Below, piece by piece: positions 1 to 9,659 of a DNA stretch of 64,000 nt. Source of the DNA: Streblospio benedicti (Eukaryota; Annelida; Polychaeta; Spionida; Spionidae). Position 1 is the stretch's first letter, and each line of letters begins with the position of its first letter. Under the pieces are notes generated by a model. That model had not been told where the DNA came from and did not search any database. It saw only the letters and a list, made by a program, of their open reading frames with translations. The stretch spans positions 10,966,234 to 11,030,233 of the forward strand of contig CM032666.1 in NCBI GenBank assembly GCA_019095985.1, written 5' to 3'. The position numbers and the translations under genes are program-made.

Positions 1-808
1 TATTCGCGCGATTAATTTGTATACTGATTCGCTCACGTCGAAGTGGGATTTCAGCAGCTGAAAAAAGTACATGTCCCATGCCCAACGAGAATGAAAAATC
101 ATCAGGTCCCCATACTTTGCACCTTGAAAAAATTACCTGTCCCCCTACCAAATGCACCGGTCCCCTTGCCTGGTAAATATATTGCACTGTGCCTTACCTA
201 GTACCAAGAATACTGATGAACCTTGAGCACCGCATCAGTATATCAAGAACTTTTTTAGACTACAACTAATGTTCATCATTTTGATATAGTATTGAGGAAT
301 GCTATTACTGGATTTATAAAGAGATTAGAATCCTCTGAGAACAATCTTGTGCAGGTTATTACTAAGTCTCAGTTTTATACTTATAGTCGTTTGTTCTCAT
401 ATTGGAAGACTGATATTTTAATTCTGTGTTTAATTTTCTAGTCCATACAACTTTATTTTTAGTTATTTATTGATATCTTATTGCTATTATTATACATTTA
501 TACAAATTCTGTAAATGTATATTCTCGAAATAAATTATTCTTATTCTTATTCTTATTTTCAATCATAATTCAAATTACTACCGGGGGTATATGAAATCAT
601 CCGTCCATAACGCAAACTTATACCCATTTTTATCTCATCTGGTGACGTCACTTCTATTTACACAATCAATGGCTTATTCTAAACGAGTGAACTGAAGGCT
701 AATTTCAATGAATTTATAACATAATGTTGATATCTCCATCCGGTTTTATGGATGATCATTTGACCACTGTACGTGTATATAAAATCAAGTTATCGTTGTG
801 CATTTCAG
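1..808. other. Non-coding upstream DNA, possible LINE 3' tail
   Basis: No exon of the collagen-like gene is visible here. Positions about 240-556 are very AT-rich and end in an aataaa-like stretch followed by three or four copies of attctt (about 533-556). That is the kind of short tandem tail found at the 3' ends of some non-LTR retrotransposons on the plus strand. No reverse transcriptase motif is readable, so this is a weak call. The 5' exons of gene A (signal peptide and first half of its PAN-like domain, by analogy with gene B) should lie further upstream, outside the window. Confidence 0.35.
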
Positions 809-968
809 CTGAATTGGTTGGCATTGGACATTTGCTTGGGCTTCCAGTGGGATTATATCAGCTGGCAGTGCTCCCTTATAACTGGTACCAATCTCACCGG
901 TCCAATGAGTACGTTCGTGGGGCACAATTTCTACGGGAGCATACGCCAGTCATCAAAACATGACTGCT
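809..968 (+). CDS. Gene A exon: second half of a PAN/apple-like domain
   Basis: Acceptor tttcag precedes 809 and donor gtaaga follows 968; the exon is phase 0 to phase 1, 160 nt. It reads [13 protein letters not shown]...[11 protein letters not shown]...[10 protein letters not shown]...HDC. The spacing of Cys and aromatic residues resembles the back half of the PAN-like domain coded by gene B exon 19721-19874 (154 nt, also phase 0 to 1). Matching phase, similar length and identical position before the next domain are the main support. Its last base (t) joins ct of the EGF exon at 1781 to give Ser. Sequence similarity between the two exons is low, so the domain name is inference. Confidence 0.5.
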
Positions 969-3900
969 GTAAGATTTTTAAACACGTATATTCTAGTATT
1001 CACATACATGAACAATACACAACTCCGTGTAGTAACGTCTATCCACCAATAACATAAATGCTATATCCGCTATCTGTAGCAGGCCAACTTACACGTACGT
1101 TATATTAAAGTTTGAAGTAACAATACAGTTTTAAAAGGATCATACACCAATTCATACACACGTTGTTGTGTTCTAGTGAGAAGATGCACCCCTGAATTCT
1201 GTAACGGTTGGAATGTCTATGAAACGTTTCAGGTTACAGGAATACAGTGTCCTCTTCAGTAAAGCTAGTGCTATAGGGGTATCGCTTTCGCCAAAGCACA
1301 CACTCTGCCTGAATCCAGAATCAAACTATAATGTTTCACTGTACTCAGTTAAATAGATGTCCAACTTCATTCAAATTAGAATTAGTCGCTGGAACACGAA
1401 AAAGAAATGCCTTGCATCACACAATTGCGTCTCCCTAGTTTTTATAAAATATATCATAACGTTCTCTTAGTTTTCTCTGTCCATTATACATCTAAAACAA
1501 AGTATTAATTATGTGAAAATCGTCATACATGTACAATGTGTTTAGTTCAACAATGACGCTAAAGATGAAATAATTGGCCTCTTGTCGAGCGTGGCCTTTT
1601 ACAGTGGTTTAGTTGCCTGTCTGACCGTCATTTATATGCATAGGCATAATCTCAGAATGCTTGAACCGCATGAGAAATATGCTGTACTGTGGCAAAGATG
1701 ACTTTACATTAAATATATGGCAATTACTGACTGAATGTTCTTGATTGTTCGGGACAGACTGGGCCTTACTTTATTTTCAGCTGGCGATGATTGTTCCGTG
1801 GAAAATGGACGGTGTGAACATATATGCGAACAGAATGGCGCAGACGTGAGGTGTTCTTGTAACAACGGTTACATTCTGCAAGAAAATGGCAAGGGTTGCC
1901 AACTCAATAACATTTTAGATATGGATTCATGCAGCAGTCAAAATGGTGGTTGTGAAGATATTTGCACTGATATGTTACCTGGTGTTGTTTGTTCTTGCTC
2001 TACTGGATATGAACTTCTGCCTAATGGGAAAAGTTGTAGAGTAACTGGTAAGTATAATGCTCGCTGTCACCTTATTGCATTTAAATGAACCAGCAGCATA
2101 AAATAGTTAGACTTGTTCTATAAGCAAGAATCTCGTTTTCGTATAAGGTGCTACTGGTGATACTGGATCCACAGGATTCACTGGGGATGTAGGTGTTTCC
2201 GGAAGTGCCGGAATTAAAGGTGCCCAGGGACCGGATGGCATTAAAGGTATGAAACTGTCACCATCGTGCCTATTGTCATCTTCAAATACAGCAATCATAG
2301 ATCAATGATGAGTATAGAGATTCAGTGAAGCAAATTAACCAAACGCAGACGATAGCGTTGGTTGAACTTATTCAACGATGTCATGCTGTGTTTTCTTTAC
2401 AGGTGACACTGGTGATACTGGATCCACAGGCTTCACCGGAGATGGTGGGACATCTGGATCTGACGGAATCAAAGGTATTCTAGGATCTCCTGGCACTAAA
2501 GGTATGTACATGTAACTACTGCGAACCTTCAAATCAGACTATCTAACAACTATGACAAATAAAGATATTTTGTTCCGAAAACAACTAAGAGATTAAAAAC
2601 AATAGTTGAATTTGTATTACAAAGTCACACTGTGACTTCATTTTAGGACTCGCTGGTGATACTGGATACACAGGCTTTACTGGAGATGGTGGGATATCTG
2701 GAGATGACGGAATCAAAGGTTTTCAAGGATCTGATGGCACTAAAGGTATGCTACTACAATCATCTTCAAACGCATACTTTGAACTTTAAAGATATTGTGC
2801 ATAGAAAACAAGAAGATGAAAAAGAATAGTTGAACTTGTATACATGTAATTACAAAGTCAAACTTTTTAGGTGCCACTGGTGACACTGGATCCACAGGCT
2901 TTACTGGAGATGGTGGCATTTCTGGAGATGACGGAATCAAAGGTTTTCGTGGGTCTGATGGCACTAAAGGTATGGTACTACAATCATCTTCAATCGAATC
3001 TACCTAAAACTATGACTATTAAAGATATTGTGTACAGAAAACAAGAAGGAGATGAAAAAGAATAGTTGAACCTGTATAAGTCACACCTTTTAGGTGCCAC
3101 TGGTGATACTGGATCCACAGGCTTCACCGGAGATATTGGGATTTCTGGATCTGACGGAATCAAAGGTCTTCAAGGGTCTGAAGGGACTAAAGGTATGAGC
3201 ACTACTAAAATCGTCGTTAATGCATATAGATCTAAACGCTATGACAAATAGATATTTTGTTCAGAAAACAAAAACTATGATCGTTAAAGCTGTTGCCCAA
3301 TCTCCTTGTTGTATTCGTATAGCAAAAATAAATATGTTTAAACCAAGGAGATGAAAAGCAAAAAGTTGAACTTGTATAAGTAAGTCACACTGTGACTTCT
3401 TTTTTAGGTGCCGCTGGTGATACTGGATCCACAGGCTTTACTGGAGATGGTGGGATTTCTGGATCTGACGGAATCAAAGGTCTTCAAGGGTCTGCTGGCT
3501 ATAAAGGTATGTACATGTAACTATTGCTACTTTCAAATCAGGCTATCAAAAACTATGACAAATAAAGATATTTCGTTCCGAAAACAACTGAGATGAAAAC
3601 CAATAGTTGAACTATTATTACAAAGTCACATTGTGACTTCATTTTAGGTCTCGCTGGTGATACTGGATACACAGGCTTCACTGGAGATGGTGGGATTTCA
3701 GGAGATGTCGGAATCAAAGGTCTTCAAGGGGCTGATGGACGTAAAGGTAGGGTACTGAAATCATCTTCAATTGCAGCGATCTAAAAACTATGACTATTAA
3801 AGATATTTTGTTCAGAAACAACAATGAGGTAAAAACGAATAGTTGAACTTGTATTTGTAAATCACACTGTGACTTCTTTTAGGTGCCTCTGGTGATACTG

Positions 3901-6900
3901 GATCCACAGGCTTCACTGGAGATGGTGGGATTTCTGGATCGGACGGAATCAAAGGGTTTCAGGGGTCTGGTGGCACTAAAGGTATGCTACTAGTCTTTCA
4001 AAATACCTTATATCTAATAGTTTTTATTTCTATTATTACATAAACCACTCGTGTCAACGAGCGAGTACAATTGTGATGGCCTCTAGCTCTAATAGATATG
4101 TCAGATCATTTAAAGGCCTTGAGATAGGCTAGTATGCTACTACAACCATCTTCTATTGCATCTATCTAAAAACTATGCCAAATAAAGATATGTTGTACAG
4201 AAAACAAGAAGGCAATGAAAAAAGAATAGTTGAACTTGTATTTCAGAACTGTGACTACACTGTACTTTTTAGGTGCCACTGGTGATACTGGATCCACAGG
4301 CTTCACCGGAGATATTGGGATTTCTGGATCTGACGGAATCAAAGGTCTTCAAGGGTCTGCTGGCTGTAAAGGTATGTACATGTAACTATTGCTACCTTCA
4401 AATCAGGCTATCTAAAAACTATGACTATTAAAGATATTTTATTCCGAGAACAACTAAGAGATGAAAACCAATAGTAAACTTGTATTACAAAGTCACATTG
4501 TGACTTCTGTTTAGGTCTCACTGGTGATACTGGATACACAGGCTTCACTGGAGATGGTGGGATTTCTGGAGATGACGGAATCAAAGGTTTTCAAGGGTCT
4601 GATGGCACTAAAGGTATGCTACTACAATCATCTTCAATCGCATCTACCTAAAACTATGACTATTAAAGATATTGTGTACAGAAAACAAGAAGGAGATGAA
4701 AAAGAAAAGTTAAACCTGTATATTTACAAAGTCACACTTTTTAGGTGCCACTGGTGATACTGGATCCACAGGCTTCACCGGAGATGGTGGGATTTCTGGA
4801 TCTGACGGAATCAAAGGTCTTCAAGGGTCTGCTGGAACTAAAGGTATGTACATGTAACTATTGCTACTTTCAAATCAGGCTATCAAAAACTATGACAAAT
4901 AAAGATATTTCGTTCCGAAAACAACTGAGATGAAAACCAATAGTTGAACTATTATTACAAAGTCACATTGTGACTTCATTTTAGGTCTCGCTGGTGATAC
5001 TGGATACACAGGCTTCACTGGAGATGGTGGGATTTCAGGAGATGTCGGAATCAAAGGTCTTCAAGGGGCTGATGGACGTAAAGGTAGGGTACTGAAATCA
5101 TCTTCAATTGCAGCGATCTAAAAACTATGACTATTAAAGATATTTTGTTCAGAAACAACAATGAGGTAAAAACGAATAGTTGAACTTCACACTGTGACTT
5201 TTTTTTACCTCTGGTGATACTGGATCAACATCACACGGAGATGATGGGATTTCTGGATCTGAAGGAATCAAAAGGTTTTCAAGGGTCCTGGCACTAAAGG
5301 TATGAGCACTACTAAAATCGTCGTTAATTGCATATAAATCTAAACACTATGGCAAATAGATATTTTGTTCAGAAAACAAGGAGATGAAAAGCAAAGTTGA
5401 ATGTATAAGTAAGTCACCTGTGACTTCTTTTTGCCGCTGGTGATACTGGACAGGATTCACTGGAGATGATGGGATTTATGGATCGGACGGAATCAAAGGT
5501 TTTCAAGGGTCTGAAAGTATTGGTATGCTTCTAAAATCATCTTCAATTGCATATATCTGATAATATGACAAATAAAAAAAATGTTTTACTGAAAACAACT
5601 TAAAAGAATAGTTTTTTGTATTTTATAAAGTCACACTGTGACTTCTTTTAGGTGCCTCTGGTGATACTGGATCCACAGGCTTCACTGGAGATGGTGGGAT
5701 TTCTGGATCGGACGGAATCAAAGGGTTTCAGGGGTCTGGTGGCACTAAAGGTATGCTACTAGTCTTTCAAAATACCTTATATCTAATAGTTTTTATTTCT
5801 ATTATTACATAAACCACTCGTGTCAACGAGCGAGTACAATTGTGATGGCCTCTAGCTCTAATAGATATGTCAGATCATTTAAAGGCCTTGAGATAGGCTA
5901 GTATGCTACTACAACCATCTTCTATTGCATCTATCTAAAAACTATGCCAAATAAAGATATGTTGTACAGAAAACAAGAAGGCAATGAAAAAAGAATAGTT
6001 GAACTTGTATTTCAGAACTGTGACTACACTGTACTTTTTAGGTGCCACTGGTGATACTGGATCCACAGGCTTCACCGGAGATGATGGGATTTCTGGATCT
6101 GATGGAAGCAGAGGTCGTCCAGGCTTTGATGGCACTAAAGGTAAGTATTATATTGCTGTCATCATCAATTGTAGAACAGTGATTTTACAGAATAAAACAT
6201 TTGCAGGACGAATATTTTCAAGGTATATTAAGCAAGGTTTCATACATTTGCCATAGGGGCCATTGGAGATACTGGATCTGCTGGCTTGCCTGGAGACACA
6301 GGAGCTGCTGGCAGTGAAGGACTCAGAGGTGACCTCCGCACGGGCAACTGCATTATACAGATCTTCACCCTAAATACAAAGAGCATGAACAGTAGAAACT
6401 CCATTAAGTTTACCTCTCCTTTGAATCCCCTGTTAAGATTACCTCTCTTTTGACACCACTTCAGCATTAAGAACATTTTCCACAGTCCTAAATTTTCTTA
6501 AAGCGACTAATAGGAGCCTCCACACAGAGACAATTGAGAGACCATGTGAAAGCCGTCACAAGGTTTGCCTTAATGGAGGTGTTCTTTTGGATACATATAA
6601 AACAAATGTGACAAAATTGCTAATCATATAATCTTAATGGTTTTGACTACCACATCACATGGTATTAATAATGACATTGACTTTACAGGACCAACCGGGT
6701 TTACTGGAGCACCAGGCTACACAGGATCAACTGGGGAGACAGGAGCAACAGGAATAGATGGAGCTGCAGCAGGAACTGGCGGGGTTGGCGCCACAGGTAT
6801 GGGCAAATATAAATTGAGCTTATACTTCTAAATTTGTTCTCCCTGTCACAAACTGTCATGCATTCTAGGTGAACGTGGTGACACGGGCGATACAGGAGCC

Positions 6901-9090
6901 ACTGGTGAGACCGGAGCCACGGGCGCCCAGGGAGCACCGGCCGGGCCTGGGGGTAAGCAACATGCGTGTATGAGGACTAGTGGGAAACGAGTTTACTCTA
7001 TTTCAAACACAGTAACTGATTTATCTTTGTTTCTTCAAAAAATATAATTTACTTTTACAGTTTAATGTGTGTAACTGATTACAAAATGCTAAAATCTATC
7101 AAAAGGCATTGTTAATGATTAGCACCATGCCCTAAATATATTTCAAAGGGCAACACGATAAACACGAAAAAGAAAGTCAGTCAGTGAGGGGTAAAAAGTA
7201 AGAAAGTAAGTTAATACCAATGCCATATCAAATCAACATATTGGCAGTATTTATTTGTTTACTCTGCCAGGTATTGGCGCGATGGGTGAGATCGGTTCGA
7301 CCGGAGCTACAGGGCAAACTGGAGCGACTGGCTACACGGGGTCCACTGGGGTACAGGGGGCAGACGCCGGACCAGGGGGAATGGGAGCTACAGGTAGGTG
7401 TGCAAACAATCATTAGCATTATCATACTGAAGATGCATCTACCCTTGTATATGTACATGAATAAACAGTTTATTACTTTCTTGTACAAACATTTGGAAAT
7501 ACAGAATCGTGACTAAAATACGATTTCTAATCTTTCCTAGAGAATAGAGCGATATTAGTATCTAATAGAAAACCTATGAATGTAAATTTAAACAACAATG
7601 TTTATCAAATTGATGTTAATTAAAGAAAATACAATGTAGGACTATCATAAAGTTATTCCGAAATAATGCATTTGTTGGCTTCTGTATTTGAACAGGTGGT
7701 ACCGGATCTACAGGTGGTACGGGGTTAATAGGTGGAACTGGAGGGACTGGTGAACAGGGTGGTACTGGTTCTACTGGAGAGCAGGGAGCAACAGGTTCTG
7801 TTGGAGCGGCTGGGAGTCCTGGTGTACCGGGGATGATGGATACTGGGGCTACAGGTCCTGTGGGACCAATGGGTATGATAGAGTACTTGATATGCAATGT
7901 AAAATAAGAAGCACTGAAACGAAAGTCAGTGTTGCTTGTAAAGATAATTTGGAAGATCGTGGATTCGAACTCACGGTCTCTCGACTATGATTCAGACCGG
8001 TCATATGCATTGCGCAACTACACTGTCTGACACCTGTCGCTATATTTAGCTTCGTGCCAGCTATAATCGACATGCACCCTACCGACTTCGTTTGTTGGCA
8101 TGCTATGATGCAGGATGTCATGCAGGATGCATTGTGTCTCTGAAGCACTTTCTTTACAGAACATGTATATCTAAGCGGTTGTGTCGTATGTTGAGAATTA
8201 TTCAGCCGTTGTGTTTTGACTTTTTATGAACAACATTGTGCTGCTGATGTAACATATAAAGCTACAAAGCTTACACTAATACAGTACTATTTTTGTTCCT
8301 TTCACCAAGGATATACAGGGGTTTCTGGACTTCCGGGACCAACTGGATCAACTGGACCAACTGGGCCAAAAGGAGATGCAGTGGACTGTAAGTGTTTAAA
8401 ACAATGATAAGTATTCTGCAAGAATACAGAATATAAGAATGGATTATCTCCATTACACTCATATGAAGGATAAAATAAATCATCTGTATCGTAACTATTT
8501 TAGACTACAATTGTTGTTGTTGTTTGAAAAAGATTAACTAATAGTATTGGGGACACGTTACAAATGGGGATACTAAATTGTACTCCCAACAGTGTCCCTA
8601 ACAATAATGCGGCAGCCTAATCAATTTATTGTATCAGTTACATTTTTATTTGTTTTCATCATTTCCGTTCATAGTGGACTTGAACGAGTGCCTGTTCGCC
8701 AACAACAGCTGCACTAACGACCCGAACGCTCGCTGTGTGGACCAGGCTATTGGGTACAATTGTCGGTGTCGCTATGAGGAGCTGGGAGTTTTCTGGGATA
8801 GTGCCACACAATTGTGCAAATATCCTGAAAATGGTAGGCTTTGTAACGTGAAAAATATATAATTGTTATTCATATTGGATGTTTCTAATTGAATGGTATT
8901 GTGATGCCTAGAGCTACATGACTATATCAATTTTACTTTTGCCCAGCTGCTGACTTGTGCGAACTGTCCAATGGCGGGTGTCAGGAGGCCTGCACTGTTG
9001 TCACAGAGGCATCGGGAGTCAAGAGGATCAACTGCTCATGTTTTAACGTACATGTTTATAGACTGGCCAGTGATGGAAAAACATGTATAG
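809..9090 (+). CDS. Gene A: secreted collagen-like protein with PAN-like and EGF domains (5' partial, multi-exon)
   Basis: Exons read by eye from AG/GT borders and an unbroken frame: 809-968; 1781-2047; 99-nt exons starting at 2148, 2403, 2647, 2871, 3094, 3408, 3648, 3883, 4273, 4515, 4745, 4985, 5652 and 6042; then 6257-6328, 6689-6796, 6869-6952, 7271-7393, 7696-7872, 8310-8387, 8675-8833, 8947-9090. Every junction after the first exon is phase 1. The product would be an extracellular protein: PAN-like, two EGF, about 150 Gly-X-Y triplets in uniform modules, a second Gly-Thr-rich stretch with interruptions, then two EGF domains. Collagen helices of this kind trimerise; function here is inferred only from domains. 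The start codon and signal peptide lie before the window. The 3' end is uncertain: after 9090 the open frame soon stops, and a 100-N gap follows at 9560. Gene B downstream is a paralogue in the same order. I assign no symbol, because the architecture does not match a named vertebrate collagen I can recognise. Confidence 0.8.
1781..2047 (+). CDS. Gene A exon: two tandem EGF-like domains
   Basis: 267 nt, phase 1-1, acceptor ttattttcag, donor gtaagt. Two six-cysteine EGF-like domains are complete in one exon: [16 protein letters not shown]...CSCNNGY...C and [18 protein letters not shown]...[16 protein letters not shown]. Both have the NGxC...C...CxC...GY pattern of EGF domains common in secreted matrix proteins, without an obvious calcium-binding D-N/D-E start. 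The exon sits between the PAN-like exon and the first 99-nt collagen exon. No equivalent is visible in gene B, whose corresponding position may lie in the gap at 32694. Confidence 0.88.
2148..6140 (+). CDS. Gene A collagen module array (99-nt exons)
   Basis: Fourteen intact exons of exactly 99 nt: 2148-2246, 2403-2501, 2647-2745, 2871-2969, 3094-3192, 3408-3506, 3648-3746, 3883-3981, 4273-4371, 4515-4613, 4745-4843, 4985-5083, 5652-5750, 6042-6140. Each is phase 1-1, so the first Gly codon is split as g|gt, and each codes 11 Gly-X-Y triplets without interruption. A typical module starts [18 protein letters not shown] and ends with an IKG...TKG half. Pro is almost absent; Thr fills many Y positions, Asp many X positions, and Lys closes the module. 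99 nt is also a known exon size in fibrillar collagens (45+54). Introns are short (about 110-300 nt) and similar to each other, showing spread by duplication of exon plus intron. Several exon pairs are nearly identical (3408/4745, 3648/4985, 3883/5652). Confidence 0.9.
5208..5521 (+). pseudogene. Two decayed collagen exons inside the gene A array
   Basis: At about 5208-5299 and 5432-5521 the collagen exon sequence is recognisable (GGTGATACTGGA, GGAATCAAAGG, donor-like ends) but small deletions and insertions break the frame, and the AG acceptor is missing in both (ttttttacctctgg and tttttgccgctgg). The surrounding intron text is also shortened relative to its sisters. They would be skipped harmlessly because neighbouring exons are phase 1-1. 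Either they are dead exons or the stretch 5190-5630 is poor-quality consensus. Confidence 0.7.
6257..8387 (+). CDS. Gene A: Gly-Thr-rich collagen-like C-terminal exons
   Basis: Six exons, all phase 1-1: 6257-6328 (72 nt), 6689-6796 (108), 6869-6952 (84), 7271-7393 (123), 7696-7872 (177), 8310-8387 (78). They code a different type of Gly-[21 protein letters not shown] in 6689, [19 protein letters not shown] in 6869, [19 protein letters not shown] in 7271. Short non-triplet interruptions occur ([25 protein letters not shown]). The last exon ends [11 protein letters not shown] and leads into the EGF exon at 8675. Four of these exons recur in gene B with identical lengths and order (61122, 61519, 62329, 62835), and the start of the fifth is at 63968. 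Donor of 6328 is gtgacc, a weak site shared with gene B. Confidence 0.87.
7945..8035 (-). repeat. tRNA-derived SINE copy (minus strand)
   Basis: Read on the minus strand the segment has a Pol III B-box-like core (gagttcgaatcc) followed by a conserved tail (acgatcttccaaat). The same text occurs, in the same orientation, at 46830-46920 and 48610-48710, where a tRNA-like A-box (ggtgcagtggttagc) is also legible. It lies in the intron between 7872 and 8310. Confidence 0.6.
8675..9090 (+). CDS. Gene A: two EGF-like exons
   Basis: 8675-8833 (159 nt) opens with DLNEC, the start typical of calcium-binding EGF domains, then [25 protein letters not shown] and a final Cys. 8947-9090 (144 nt) codes [17 protein letters not shown]...INCSCF...GKTC. 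Both exons are phase 1-1 with good splice sites (atag/gtaggc and cccag/gtaagt). They close the visible part of gene A and place EGF domains on the C-terminal side of the collagen region. Any later exon would be near or beyond the gap at 9560. Confidence 0.85.
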
Positions 9091-9559
9091 GTAAGTATAC
9101 TTGAAGAAAAAAACACATATTCCATAAACATTTCCTAGATGTATTTAATGTTTTGTAATTTACAAGGAGATCAAATACTTTGAGTTATCAAATAAGTGCA
9201 ACATGTAAATGACAGTATAAGAAAGAGATTAAAGCCCTGTCTACACCGCTAAGATTTCCTTCAAACAGCATCATACAGCATCCGTCGAGACGTCTTTTGG
9301 AGTTTGATAAAAAAAATGTAAAGACGTTTTGTCCTTCAGGGCACCTGTCTACTCCGCTAAAACCTTACGACGATTAGTCGTGCACTTTCCGGATCCTAGC
9401 AACAAGAGCAGGTGACAGCAGGTGGACGTTAATAAACAAAACAGCACAGAACATGTCAATATTTCATAGAAAAAAATAAATATCTGGCTGTGTTTGCTGT
9501 TTTCTGATGATCCAAATGCATAGAGTCGCAGAAGCAAACGTGGGAAGACGTGGTGTCGT
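9091..9559. other. Intergenic or terminal intron, no gene seen
   Basis: No exon-like frame follows 9090. Two similar phrases, gccctgtctacaccgctaag (9233) and gcacctgtctactccgctaa (9340), about 107 bases apart in direct orientation, look like degraded transposon-end or tandem repeat sequence. The stretch stops at a gap. Confidence 0.4.
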
Positions 9560-9659
9560 NNNNNNNNNNNNNNNNNNNNNNNNNNNNNNNNNNNNNNNNN
9601 NNNNNNNNNNNNNNNNNNNNNNNNNNNNNNNNNNNNNNNNNNNNNNNNNNNNNNNNNNN
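9560..9659. other. Assembly gap of 100 N
   Basis: Exactly 100 N, a conventional length for gaps of unknown size. It lies just after the last visible gene A exon, so 3' exons of gene A could be missing here. Confidence 0.99.

Noticed and set aside
9230-9420. Possible transposon ends (gccctgtctacaccgctaag)
   Set aside because: Only a short direct repeat is visible and the sequence runs into a gap, so no element can be delimited.
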